Shown here: positions 32,872-41,474 of the stretch, piece after piece
Position numbering within the stretch: the stretch's first letter is position 1
Layout: the number at the start of each line of letters is the position of its first letter
Assembly (NCBI GenBank): GCA_965202905.1
Contig: OZ241868.1
Coordinates: 2,356,001 to 2,420,000 of the forward strand
Reading direction: 5' to 3'
Source of the DNA: CAYFYS01 sp965202905
Lineage (GTDB): Bacteria; Pseudomonadota; Alphaproteobacteria; MPNO01
Length of the DNA stretch: 64,000 bases
Made by a program: the position numbers and the translations under genes
Notes under the pieces: generated by a model
The model's database searches: none
What the model was told of the DNA's origin: nothing
What the model saw: only the letters and a program-made list of their open reading frames with translations

Positions 32872-34038
32872 TCAGACGAACGGATCGGGACAAGGCTCGC
32901 CCAGCACCACCGCGCCGTGGATCGCGCCCTGGATGTCCCAGGTCAGGGCGATGTGCCGGGCGACCGCATGGGCGTCGCGCCACGCCCGGTTGACCGGATC
33001 CCCCACCGACAGCCCGCCGGCGCCGGTGAGCGGCAGGATCCGGTCGATCGCCCGGCAGCACACCCGCGCCGCATAGCCGTTGTCCCGCCGGTAGCGCGCG
33101 CGCTGCTCGATCGGGGGGATGTCGCCGGCCTCACCCCAGGCGACGATCTCGTGCCGGTTGCGGTCGACCAGCGCGAAAGCGGCGTCGATATCGGCCAGCG
33201 ATTCTGCGACGCGAAGCTGAACGCTCTGCTGCCGGGCGATGCGGATTTGCGCGCCCGACCGCCTGTCGCGGAGCGCGGCGACCGCCGTTTCGAGCGCGCC
33301 GCGCGCGGCGCCGATCGCCGTGCCGACGAGGTTGAACGAGAACACCGCAAGCTGCGGCAGGCGGTAGAGATAGCCGTCGTTGACCACCCGGCCCGGCCCG
33401 TTGCCGTCGCACATGTCGCGCATGTCGCCGAGCCTGTAATCGGGCACGAACACGTTCTCCAGCAGCACATCGTTGCTGCCCGTGCCCGCCAGCCCCGTCG
33501 CATGCCAGCAGTCCTCGATCCGGCAATCCGACAGCGGGACCAGCGCGAAACAGGCCGTCGGCGGGCCGTCGTCCCCGGCCGGCGCGCGGACCAGCAGCAT
33601 CGTCCAGCCGCAATAGTCGACGCCGCTGGAGAACTCCCACCGCCCGGTCAGGCGGATGCCGCCCGGCGCCCGCTCGACCCGCGGCGCCCGGCAGAGGAAG
33701 GATGTGGCCACCGTGGCGTCGGGCGCGTCGCCCCAGACATCGGCCTGGGCCTCGCCCGGCAGCATACCCAGCATCCAGGCGTGGCAGGCGAGGATCGCCG
33801 CCACCCAGCCGCTCGACGGGCAGGCGCGGGCGAGCTCGATCGACAGATCGGTCTGGATGCCGAAGGGCAGTTCCAGCCCGCCGAAGCCGCGCGGCTGCAT
33901 CACCCGGTAGAACCCGGCGTCGCGGAAGCGCCGGTCGAATTCGGGCAGCAGGCGCCGGCTGGCCTCGGTCTCCGCCGCGCGCTCGCGCAGGTCGGGTAGC
34001 ATCGACCGCGCGGCGGCAAGAATGGTTTCCGCATCCAA
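32872..34038 (-). CDS. Acyl-CoA-dehydrogenase-fold flavin-dependent monooxygenase (HsaA/HpaH type)
   Basis: A 388-residue protein with the acyl-CoA dehydrogenase fold, closest in layout to the oxygenase components of two-component flavin monooxygenases (HsaA, HpaH/C2). Visible are FRDAGFYRVMQPRGFGGLELPF, ARACPSSGWVAAILACHAWML, GIRLTGRWEFSSGVDYCGWTML and VFVPDYRLGDM. Such enzymes ortho-hydroxylate phenols with reduced flavin supplied by a separate reductase, which is not seen here. The start is TTG (34038) preceded by GGGAGAGAG. It is divergent from a ring-cleavage-dioxygenase-like gene at 34191; hydroxylation followed by extradiol cleavage is the classic order of that pair. Confidence 0.8.
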   Translation of the reverse strand: MDAETILAAARSMLPDLRERAAETEASRRLLPEFDRRFRDAGFYRVMQPRGFGGLELPFGIQTDLSIELARACPSSGWVAAILACHAWMLGMLPGEAQADVWGDAPDATVATSFLCRAPRVERAPGGIRLTGRWEFSSGVDYCGWTMLLVRAPAGDDGPPTACFALVPLSDCRIEDCWHATGLAGTGSNDVLLENVFVPDYRLGDMRDMCDGNGPGRVVNDGYLYRLPQLAVFSFNLVGTAIGAARGALETAVAALRDRRSGAQIRIARQQSVQLRVAESLADIDAAFALVDRNRHEIVAWGEAGDIPPIEQRARYRRDNGYAARVCCRAIDRILPLTGAGGLSVGDPVNRAWRDAHAVARHIALTWDIQGAIHGAVVLGEPCPDPFV

Positions 34039-34094
34039 AATGGCTCTCTCCCGGCCGATCGCCCCTGGGCCTCCCGGCCGGTCGCCGCCCCTGG

Positions 34095-34127
34095 GCGTGG
34101 GTTGCGCGTGGGTTGCGCGTGGGTTGC
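34095..34127. promoter_or_regulatory. Three 11-bp direct repeats in a divergent promoter region
   Basis: GCGTGGGTTGC occurs three times head to tail between the divergent monooxygenase (start 34038) and the dioxygenase-like gene (start 34191). The 11-bp period is about one helical turn, so the copies face the same side of the DNA, as in regulator arrays. Slippage during replication is the alternative, because similar duplications occur elsewhere in the window. Confidence 0.6.
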
Positions 34128-34190
34128 GTTCCAACTTACCATCGCTCAGGTTAATCTGGCGCCTGCGATCGCAATGGGGTGAGGCCAGCC

Positions 34191-35126
34191 ATGACAGAAC
34201 CACGCGTCACCGGCGTGTCCAGCGTCGAGTTCGCCGTCCGCGACATGGAAACGGCTGCCGCGTTCTACACCGACGTCTGGGCGCTCGAGCCGGCGGCCGA
34301 GTTGGGCGGCGCGCGGTATTTCCGCGGCACCGGTCCCGATCATCATATCCTGGTCCTGCATCCCAGCGGGGATTCGGGGCTGGTCCGGGTCAACATGACC
34401 GCGCCCGACGAGGCCGCCGTCGATACGTTGCACGATCGGCTGGCCGGGCTCGGGCTGCCGTTCGTCGGCGCGCCGGGACCGGTCGGCCGGCCGGGCGGCG
34501 GTTACGGATTCGACTTCAAAGACCCGGAAGGCCGCGCGCTTTCGATCGTCTCGGGCGCCGCGGTCCATCGCGATGCGGCCGATGTCGGGGACCGGCCGCG
34601 CAAGATCTCGCACTGCGTGCTGACGACCGGCGACATGGAGGCTTGCGTGCGCTTCTTCACCGACGGCCTGGGGTTCGTCGTCAGCGACCGGACCCGGGTG
34701 CTGTCCTTCCTGCGGTGCAACGCCGACCACCATTCGATCGCGCTGGGCGACGGGCACGGGTCGAGCCTGCACCATATCGCCTTCGAGATGCCCGACCTGG
34801 ACTCGGTGATGCGCGGGGCGGGGCGGCTGCGCGACGCCGGCTATCCGATCGAGTGGGGCGTGGGGCGCCACGGACCGGGCAACAACGTCTTCGCCTATTT
34901 TCTCGGACCCGAGGACTTCGTGATCGAATACACCGCCGAGGTCGAGCAGGTCGACGAGGGCTATCCGACCGGCGGGCCGGACGACTGGGGCTTCCCCGCG
35001 GGTCGGTCGGACCGCTGGGGGGTGACCGATCCGCCGTCGGAGCGGATGCGGGCGGCCCACCACAGGATCGGATTCGTCCCGGCCGCGGCCGGCCGCGACT
35101 GGCCGGGGGAGGTATCGACGAGATGA
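34191..35126 (+). CDS. Two-domain VOC protein, extradiol ring-cleavage dioxygenase-like
   Basis: A 311-residue protein of two glyoxalase-fold modules, the architecture of type I extradiol dioxygenases (BphC/HsaC). The C-terminal module carries likely Fe(II) ligands: His in PRKISHCVLTTGDME, His in SLHHIAFEMPDLDS and Glu in EDFVIEYTAEVEQ. The ATG follows GGGTGAGG. Its stop overlaps the next VOC gene as ATGA, so the pair is translationally coupled. With the HsaA-like monooxygenase divergent upstream and a VanA-like Rieske oxygenase downstream, this is a compact aromatic-degradation cluster. The true substrate is unknown. Confidence 0.82.
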   Translation: MTEPRVTGVSSVEFAVRDMETAAAFYTDVWALEPAAELGGARYFRGTGPDHHILVLHPSGDSGLVRVNMTAPDEAAVDTLHDRLAGLGLPFVGAPGPVGRPGGGYGFDFKDPEGRALSIVSGAAVHRDAADVGDRPRKISHCVLTTGDMEACVRFFTDGLGFVVSDRTRVLSFLRCNADHHSIALGDGHGSSLHHIAFEMPDLDSVMRGAGRLRDAGYPIEWGVGRHGPGNNVFAYFLGPEDFVIEYTAEVEQVDEGYPTGGPDDWGFPAGRSDRWGVTDPPSERMRAAHHRIGFVPAAAGRDWPGEVSTR

Positions 35127-36073
35127 ACTTCACCGGCATCCAGACGCTCGTCTTTTCGAGCCCGGACATGAAGGCGGCCAGGCGGTTCTACGCCGACTGG
35201 GGGCTGGCCAAGGTCGAAGACGGCCGCGCGGGCGCGGTTTTCGAGACCGCGGTCGGCTCGCGGATCGTCGTCCGCCCGCCGGACTCCGGGACGCTGCCGC
35301 CGCCGGCGGCGGCGGGCATGCATTTCCGCGAGATGATCTGGGGCGTGGCGACCGGGCGCGACCTTGCCGCCGTCCACGAGGAGATCGCCAGGGACCGCGA
35401 AGTCGCCGTCGATGCCGACGGGACGATCCATTGCGTCGATCCCTGCAACCTCGCGGTCGGGTTCCGGGTGTGGAAGCAGAAGCCCGGGATCGAGGCGCCG
35501 CGCGCGGCCGTCAACGGCTTCGGCAGCATCGAGCGCGTCGACCGGCGGGCGCCGATCTACGACCGGGCGAGCCCGATCCGGATGGGCCATATCGGATTCG
35601 TCCTGCCCGACATCGAGGCGGCCGAGGCGTTCTATCACAAGCGCCTGGGCTTTCCGATCTCGGACCGCTATGCCGGCGGGGCGGCGGTGTTCATGCGCTG
35701 CGCGCCGGAAGAGGACCACCATAATCTGTTTCTGATCAACAGCCGCGGCGGGCCGACCAGATTCCACCACGTCGCCTTCGAGGTGCGCGACATCCATGAG
35801 GTCTTCGCCGGCGGGCTCCACTTCGACCGCCAGGGCTGGGAGACCGAGGTCGGGCCGGGCCGCCACCCCGTGTCCTCCGCTTATTTCTGGTATTTCAAGA
35901 GCCCGTGCGAGGGTGCGGTAGAGTACTACACCGATTCCGACCATGTGACCGGGAACTGGAAGCCCTCTGCGTTCCGCAACAACCGGTTCTCCGAATGGCA
36001 TCTGGTCGATGGGATCCGGCAGGTCGATGACGGCGTGGTCCGGCCGTCGATGGCCGCCGATTCGCGGCGTTAG
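35123..36073 (+). CDS. Two-domain VOC protein, second extradiol-dioxygenase-like gene
   Basis: A 316-residue two-module glyoxalase-fold protein. The second module has His in IRMGHIGFVLPDIEAAEAFYHKRLGF, His in RFHHVAFEVRDIHEV and Glu in CEGAVEYYTDSDHV, giving a 2-His-1-Glu metal site. The N-terminal module is more divergent and lacks an obvious site. The start overlaps the previous gene by four bases, so the two proteins are probably made in equal amounts and could act together or on successive intermediates. A VanA-like Rieske gene begins 13 bp after its stop. Confidence 0.82.
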   Translation: MNFTGIQTLVFSSPDMKAARRFYADWGLAKVEDGRAGAVFETAVGSRIVVRPPDSGTLPPPAAAGMHFREMIWGVATGRDLAAVHEEIARDREVAVDADGTIHCVDPCNLAVGFRVWKQKPGIEAPRAAVNGFGSIERVDRRAPIYDRASPIRMGHIGFVLPDIEAAEAFYHKRLGFPISDRYAGGAAVFMRCAPEEDHHNLFLINSRGGPTRFHHVAFEVRDIHEVFAGGLHFDRQGWETEVGPGRHPVSSAYFWYFKSPCEGAVEYYTDSDHVTGNWKPSAFRNNRFSEWHLVDGIRQVDDGVVRPSMAADSRR

Positions 36074-36086
36074 CCGGGCGCGGCGG

Positions 36087-37103
36087 ATGTTCCTGAGGAA
36101 TTGCTGGTACGCCGCGACCTGGTCCAAGGACCTCGGCCGCGGCCCGTTCGCCCGCACCTTGCTGAACGAGCCGGTGGTGATGTACCGCAAGGAGAACGGC
36201 GAGCCGGTGGCGCTGGCCGACCGGTGCCGCCACCGCGCGGCGCCGCTTTCCCGCGGGGTCTGCATCGGCGACCGGCTGGAGTGCGGCTATCACGGCCTGC
36301 AATACGACCCCGACGGCTCGGTCGCGGTGGTGCCCGGCCAGTCCACGGTGCCGCCCGGCGCGGCCGTCAGGAGCTATCCGCTGCGCGAGAAGTGGGCCGT
36401 GGTGTGGATCTGGATGGGCGATCCGGAAGCGGCCGACGAGGCGCTGATCCCCGAGCTGTTCTGGCTCGACGATCCGGGATGGGTCGCCACGCCCGGACAC
36501 TTCCATATGGCCGGCGACTACCGGCTCATCGTCGACAACCTGCTCGACCTCACCCACGTGATCTACCTGCACAAGAACACCATCGGCCGCGATCCGGCCG
36601 AGGCGGTCACGCCGACCAGGACCGGGCGGCTGGGGAACCGGGTGACGGTGGGCCGCTGGATGATCGACATCGCCCCGCCGCCGCTGTTCGCCGAAATCGG
36701 CGGATTCGAGACCAATGTCGACCGCTGGCAACTGGTCACCTGGCAGCCGCCCTCGAACGTCTATCTCGATATCGGATGCGCGACGACCGGCTCCGGCGCG
36801 CCGGAGGGCGACCGCAGCCAGGGGATCTCGATCTGGTCGACCCATCTGGCGACCCCCGAGACCGACACGACGACCTATTATCACTGGGCCTATGCCCGCA
36901 ACTTCCGGCTCGACGACCGGGCGCTGACCGAGCGGATGTACGAGGGCTCCCGGGACACGTTCTACGAGGATGTCGAGATGATCGCCGCGCAGCAGGAGCG
37001 GTTGGCCGGCGGCTCGTTCGACGGCTTGATCGACATCAACGCCGACAACGCCCAGCTTCAGGCGCGATCCATACTGGCGGAAATGATCCTTGCGGAATCG
37101 TGA
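36087..37103 (+). CDS. Rieske oxygenase of the vanillate O-demethylase (VanA) type
   Basis: A 338-residue single-component-type Rieske oxygenase starting MFLRNCWYAATWSKDL, a hallmark of the VanA/DdmC group. Cluster ligands are C-x-H in DRCRHRAAPLSRG and C-x2-H in LECGYHGLQYDPDG; the iron site is DNLLDLTHVIYLH (D-x2-H-x4-H). Members O- or N-demethylate aromatic compounds or hydroxylate them, with electrons from a VanB-type reductase that is not present here. It ends the plus-strand run of two VOC genes. The ATG at 36087 is 13 bp after the preceding stop. Confidence 0.9.
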   Translation: MFLRNCWYAATWSKDLGRGPFARTLLNEPVVMYRKENGEPVALADRCRHRAAPLSRGVCIGDRLECGYHGLQYDPDGSVAVVPGQSTVPPGAAVRSYPLREKWAVVWIWMGDPEAADEALIPELFWLDDPGWVATPGHFHMAGDYRLIVDNLLDLTHVIYLHKNTIGRDPAEAVTPTRTGRLGNRVTVGRWMIDIAPPPLFAEIGGFETNVDRWQLVTWQPPSNVYLDIGCATTGSGAPEGDRSQGISIWSTHLATPETDTTTYYHWAYARNFRLDDRALTERMYEGSRDTFYEDVEMIAAQQERLAGGSFDGLIDINADNAQLQARSILAEMILAES

Positions 37104-37286
37104 CAAACTGCGAATGATACGGGTGCGCGTCCCGGCGCCTCGACGCATTGGCGGCGGGGTCGGGTGCGCGACCGGGGGGCGCTGGCGCCGCATATGGAAA
37201 CTTCAGGGCAACGATTTGCGGCGCAAATCATGAGCGGACTCCCGTGCGATCAGCCTGAAAATGTGATCAGCTTGAAAGGAGCTGGA

Positions 37287-37496
37287 ATGCCGAGTGGAAC
37301 CGTTAAATGGTTCAACGCAACCAAAGGGTTTGGCTTCATCGTGCCCGACGACGGCACGAAGGACGCCTTCGTACACATCTCCGCAGTCGAGCGCGCCGGG
37401 TTGACCGGACTGCGCGAAGGCCAGAAGATTACCTACGAGCTCGTGACCGGGCGCAACGGTCGCACCTCCGCGGAAAATCTGGTCGTGGGAAACTGA
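37287..37496 (+). CDS. cspA: Cold-shock domain protein
   Basis: A 69-residue CspA-family protein with the RNA-binding motifs KGFGFI (RNP1) and DAFVHISAV (RNP2) on the five-stranded OB fold. It melts RNA secondary structure and acts as an RNA chaperone, either cold-induced or constitutive. The ATG follows GAAAGGAGC. The 183 bp upstream contain no gene and may be a long 5' leader of the kind used for cold regulation, but I see no defining structure. The stop codon lies inside a 14-bp tandem duplication (37488-37515). Confidence 0.95.
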   Translation: MPSGTVKWFNATKGFGFIVPDDGTKDAFVHISAVERAGLTGLREGQKITYELVTGRNGRTSAENLVVGN

Positions 37497-37515
37497 TCGG
37501 AGGAAACTGATCGGA
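37488..37515. repeat. 14-bp tandem duplication across the cold-shock gene stop codon
   Basis: Two perfect copies of GGAAACTGATCGGA abut, the first containing the TGA of the cold-shock gene. Confidence 0.9.
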
Positions 37516-37827
37516 TCGGCCGGCCCGACGCTGGGCCCCGACACCGGGCGCACCCGACACCGGGGGCACCGGCGCTTCGCCGCCCCGAGGAGGCTAGACT
37601 CCCTGACACGATGACACTGCGACAGGATCGCGCGGGCGAATTTCCCCCGCGTCGGGGCGGCTGGACGATTTCACTCCCCTCGAGTTCGAACCTCGAGTTC
37701 GAAAACCGGATCGCCGCCAACGCACGGGTGGCGCGGATGGCATACGCTTTCCGCAACCGCGCTTTCCTCAACCGCGGCGGTTCGCCCGCTCGCGAGCGCC
37801 CGGCCGCGGCCGGCTCCGCCCTCGGGC
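37497..37827. other. 331-bp non-coding gap
   Basis: No gene is supported here between the cold-shock gene and the converging TPP-enzyme gene. It holds the end of the 14-bp duplication, a repeated CCGACACCGGG, and two tandem copies of CCTCGAGTTCGAA (37678-37703), each containing a perfect TTCGAA palindrome. No terminator with a T-run was found by eye. Confidence 0.6.
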
Positions 37828-39651
37828 TCATTTGAGACGGGTGTAAACGTCGACCAGGGCGACGCCGCCGCGCCGGACCTCGGCGACGGCGTCCTTCATC
37901 GCGCCGGGGAGGTCGCGAGGCTCGACGATCGGGCCCGCCCCCCAGGCGCCGTAGCCGCGCGCGATGGCCGCATAGTCAGGCTCGGGCGCGACCATGCGCT
38001 GGCCGATCCATGCATTCTCGACCGGACGTCCGCGCTGCCCGGCAAGCGCGATCTGATGCTCTTCGTCGTTGCCGAAGGACGTGTTGTTGTGCAGCACGAT
38101 CAGCAGCGGCAACCGGTAGTGGCGCGCGGTCCATAGCGCGCACGGGTTCATGGTGAAGTCGCCGTCGCCCAGGATCGCCAGCGTCATCTTGCCGGTATCC
38201 TTGAGCGCCAGCGCCGCGCCGACCGCGCCGCCCGGGCCGTACCCCACGCCGCCGCCGCCGTTGTGGCCGAGCAGCCGGCCCGAGCCCGGGAAGTCCCAGA
38301 TCCCCTCGTACCAGCTCCGGCCGTTGCGGGCGACGAGCACCCAATCCTCCTCGCGGACCGCCTGCCAGACCTCCGACATCATCCGCGGCACGGTGATCGG
38401 CGCATCGTCCCAGCCCACCGCGACTCGCGCGCGCTGGGCCTCGCGCAACGCCTCGTGGCGGACGGCCAGCCCGGCCTTGCGTTCGCGCGCGCGGTCGAGC
38501 CACGGCGGCGCCGCTTCGGCGCGCCTCTTCAGCGTGGCCAGGAGCTGATTGAGCCCGTGGACGGGATCGGCCAGCAGCAGGACATCCGCCGGCGAGCCCG
38601 CGCCGCCGGCGTTCGACCAGTGATCGACGGCGAGATCGTTGACCGACAGGTCGATCACCTTGCGGGACCCGGCGGTAGCGTTGCGCATGTCGCCGCGCGC
38701 GCCGGCATAGCCGCCGATGAGCGCGGTCAGATCCGGGCAGTCGATGCCGAGCACGACATCGGACAGGGTGCGGATCTCATCGCGCGGGCCGCGGTAGCCG
38801 GCGTTCATGTTCTGCGGATGGGCGGTGGGCGCACAGACGATGTCGGCGCCGTCCTGGTAGGCCGCGCCGATCAGCTCGATCAGCTCGACCAGGGGCTTGT
38901 CGACGCCTTCCCGGCGGCCGAACCGGCCGCCGAAGACCAGCGGGCAGGCGGCGTCGACCAGCAGGTCGGCCGCGGCCTCGACCACTTCCTGCGGGGCGGC
39001 GAGCGGCGGCGCCGGCCGATGGCGCGGCAGGCTCACATCGGGCAGGTCCGGGATGGTCTCGAGCTTCGCTTCCTGCAGGCCGGCGTCGATCGAGACGTAG
39101 GTCGGCCGCGTCGGCGCGCTCTCGGCGATGCGCCGGGCGCGCAGCATCGAGTCGAGCGTCGCGGCCAGGCTTGGCGGCTCGTCGGTCCATTTGGTGTACG
39201 GCCTGACCGCCTCGCACTGGGTGTTGGCCGAATGCAGCCAGTCGATCGCCCGGCGGTCGGCCGGATCGATCGGCCCGGAGCCGCCCAGAACCAGGATCGG
39301 CACCTCGTCGCACCAGGCGTTGTAGAAGGCCATCATCGCGTGCTGCAACCCGACCAGGTCGTGCAGCACCACCAGGCTCGCCTTGCCGGTGACCTTGCTG
39401 TAGCCCTGCGCCATGTGCAGCGCCACCTCCTCGGCGCCGCACAGGATGATCTGCGGCCGGCTGTTTCGGGTGTGGTTCACCAGCGAATCGTGCAGCCCGC
39501 GGAAGCTCGATCCCGGCGTCAGCATCACATACTCGAAGCCCATCGCCTGGATCAGGTCGCAGATCACGTCCGAGCCGTACTCGGCGTCCATCCGGTTGCG
39601 CGGCAGGTTGACTGGCGCCTCGGATTGAAATCTCGTCCGTTCTTCATCCAT
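37828..39651 (-). CDS. Thiamine-pyrophosphate-binding enzyme (acetolactate synthase / 2-ketoacid decarboxylase-like)
   Basis: A 607-residue three-domain ThDP enzyme. The N-terminal pyrimidine-binding domain has the activating Glu in IILCGAEEVALHMAQGYSKVTGK. The middle domain includes RKVIDLSVNDLAVDHW. The C-terminal diphosphate domain has the ThDP motif GDGDFTMNPCALWTARHY continuing to LHNNTSFGND (GDG to NN). Members decarboxylate or ligate 2-ketoacids. The ATG at 39651 overlaps the aldo/keto reductase stop by 8 bp, so the two are coupled; an aldehyde released by this enzyme could be the substrate of that reductase. Confidence 0.85.
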   Translation of the reverse strand: MDEERTRFQSEAPVNLPRNRMDAEYGSDVICDLIQAMGFEYVMLTPGSSFRGLHDSLVNHTRNSRPQIILCGAEEVALHMAQGYSKVTGKASLVVLHDLVGLQHAMMAFYNAWCDEVPILVLGGSGPIDPADRRAIDWLHSANTQCEAVRPYTKWTDEPPSLAATLDSMLRARRIAESAPTRPTYVSIDAGLQEAKLETIPDLPDVSLPRHRPAPPLAAPQEVVEAAADLLVDAACPLVFGGRFGRREGVDKPLVELIELIGAAYQDGADIVCAPTAHPQNMNAGYRGPRDEIRTLSDVVLGIDCPDLTALIGGYAGARGDMRNATAGSRKVIDLSVNDLAVDHWSNAGGAGSPADVLLLADPVHGLNQLLATLKRRAEAAPPWLDRARERKAGLAVRHEALREAQRARVAVGWDDAPITVPRMMSEVWQAVREEDWVLVARNGRSWYEGIWDFPGSGRLLGHNGGGGVGYGPGGAVGAALALKDTGKMTLAILGDGDFTMNPCALWTARHYRLPLLIVLHNNTSFGNDEEHQIALAGQRGRPVENAWIGQRMVAPEPDYAAIARGYGAWGAGPIVEPRDLPGAMKDAVAEVRRGGVALVDVYTRLK

Positions 39652-40672
39652 CGCCCGCGCCCTTTCCGCTTCCGCGCGCCCTCGATTCGATCCCGGTGTG
39701 GTCATCCGCGGCCGCGCCACTAGGCGCCGGGCCCGGAGGCGCCCGCCGCCCTCCCGCGACCGCCTCGATCGCGGCGAGATCCGCCTCGTCCATCCGCCAC
39801 GCCGCGGCGGCGGCGTTGCGGATCGCCTGTTCCGGGGTTCGCGCGCCGGCGATGACGCTGGAAACGCCCGGGCGCGTGGCGAGCCACGAGATCGCAAGAT
39901 CGAGCAGTTCGTAGCCCCGCTCGCTCGCGATCCGCGCCAACGCCTCGATCTTGTCGAACGCCGCATCGTTCAGCCCGGCCGTCCCCCGCGCGCGGCCGTC
40001 CCCCAGCCTTGCGCCGGCCGGCGGCCGGACGCCGCGGCGGTACTTGCCGGTCAGGATGCCGTTGGCGAGCGGGTAATAGGGCAAAAGCCCCACGCCGGCT
40101 TCCACGCAGGCCGGCAGCAACCCCGTCTCGACGGCGCGGTCGAGCACGCTGTAGGCGTTCTGCGCGGTGACGAACCGGGCAAGGCCGCGCGCGCCGGAAA
40201 CCTCGTGCGCGGCGCGGATCTGCTGTGCAGAGAAATTCGAGCAACCGATCCAGCGCACCTTGCCGTCCGCCGCCAGCCGGTCCATCGCCGCCAGGGTTTC
40301 CTCGATCGGCGTGTTCGGGTCGGGACGGTGGATCTGGTAGAGATCGACGTAGTCGGTGCGCAGCCGGCGCAGGCTCGCCTCCAGCGCGCTGGCGATCCGC
40401 GACGGCGTCGCGCGTCCCGACAGGCCGAACTTCGTCGCGATCCGGACCTGCGGCCGCCGGCCGCCGAGCGCCCGGCCGATGAAATCCTCGGACTCTCCGT
40501 CGCCATACGCCTCGGCGGTATCGAAGAAGGTGACGCCGGCGTCGATCGCCGCGTCGATCACCGCGGCGGAGCCGCGCGCATCCAGCCGGCGGCCGAAATT
40601 GTTGCACCCCAGCCCGACGGCCGAGACCTCCAGATCGCAGATATCGGCCCGCGCCAGGGTCTTTCGCCACAT
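39644..40672 (-). CDS. Aldo/keto reductase
   Basis: A 342-residue NADPH-dependent aldo/keto reductase with a TIM barrel. The catalytic tetrad is visible as Asp in FFDTAEAYGDGESE, the Tyr of AYG, Lys in RIATKFGL and His in LYQIHRPDPNTP. NADPH-binding sequences occur near the C-terminus (VSSVIAGARTPEQ). The ATG at 40672 follows GGGAAAGAG. It is translationally coupled to the ThDP enzyme downstream. The last 35 residues are a low-complexity Ala/Gly/Pro tail not usual in the family. Confidence 0.9.
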   Translation of the reverse strand: MWRKTLARADICDLEVSAVGLGCNNFGRRLDARGSAAVIDAAIDAGVTFFDTAEAYGDGESEDFIGRALGGRRPQVRIATKFGLSGRATPSRIASALEASLRRLRTDYVDLYQIHRPDPNTPIEETLAAMDRLAADGKVRWIGCSNFSAQQIRAAHEVSGARGLARFVTAQNAYSVLDRAVETGLLPACVEAGVGLLPYYPLANGILTGKYRRGVRPPAGARLGDGRARGTAGLNDAAFDKIEALARIASERGYELLDLAISWLATRPGVSSVIAGARTPEQAIRNAAAAAWRMDEADLAAIEAVAGGRRAPPGPAPSGAAADDHTGIESRARGSGKGAGDG

Positions 40673-40901
40673 TGCTCTTTCCCTATAGTGGAGCATAGTG
40701 GATCGTCCCAGGGTAGTAGATCACCCCGGGCCTCGGGGACCCGCTTGATGGCCGATCCGTCGGCAACGATCGCGCCGGCCGCGGCGCACCATAAAGCCAT
40801 CCGGCGTGCGCTGTACAACGCCTGCGCCCGAACGCTCTATGACCGGGTGGCCGCAAGGACCGCCTGGAATGTCCATGAGATGACCATTCAGGGAGGCCGC
40901 G

Positions 40902-41327
40902 ATGGCCAAATCGATCGAACATGTGCATTGGCCGGACGCGCCGGACATGTGGATGCCGTATGCGCCCGCGATCGCCGTGCAGGGCGGCAGGACCGCCTTC
41001 CTCGCCGGGGTGACCGCGGCGCCGGTCTATCACCACCATCCGCACCGCCCGGAGGAGTTCGACACGATGCCGGCCGACATGGAGGGCCAGGCCCGGGCGG
41101 CGATGGAGAACCTCAAGCGCAGCCTCGATTCGGTCGGCGGGACCTTCGCGGACATCGTCAGCGCCAACCGGTTCGTCACCGACCTCTCCGATCAGGACGC
41201 GCTCAACCGGGTGTGGGCGGAATATTTCGGCGATAACAAGCCGACCACGACCACGGTCCAGGTGGTCCAGCTCGCCACCGATCCACGCTGCATGCTCGAG
41301 GTCAACGCGATCGCGGTGCTCGATTGA
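40902..41327 (+). CDS. RidA/YjgF/Rid family protein
   Basis: A 141-residue Rid-family protein. The family core is seen as GGRTAFLAGVTAAP, FDTMPADMEGQARAAMENLKRSLDSVGGTFADIVSANRFVTDL and the final VQLATDPRCMLEVNAIAVL with the conserved Arg. Canonical RidA hydrolyses reactive enamine/imine intermediates; others act in catabolic pathways as enamine or ring-opening hydrolases. The ATG follows AGGGAGG. The gene is alone; the 229 bp upstream (40673-40901) contain no supported gene and must hold the divergent promoters for it and the aldo/keto reductase. Confidence 0.9.
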   Translation: MAKSIEHVHWPDAPDMWMPYAPAIAVQGGRTAFLAGVTAAPVYHHHPHRPEEFDTMPADMEGQARAAMENLKRSLDSVGGTFADIVSANRFVTDLSDQDALNRVWAEYFGDNKPTTTTVQVVQLATDPRCMLEVNAIAVLD

Positions 41328-41474
41328 GCGATACGGACATATCGGGGCTGACGTGATCGCCCGGCGATACGGGAATCGTCCGATGGGCGAGCCGGTCTTC
41401 GGCGCCCGCGCCCCGATCTCGGGCACCCGCGCCAACACGGTCTGCGCGCCGGCCGGCGCCGGGCGCGGGCCGGC

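Noticed and set aside
37678..37703. Possible tRNA T-arm (GTTCGAA)
   Set aside because: The words come from a 13-bp tandem duplication with TTCGAA palindromes; no acceptor or anticodon stem can be drawn around them.
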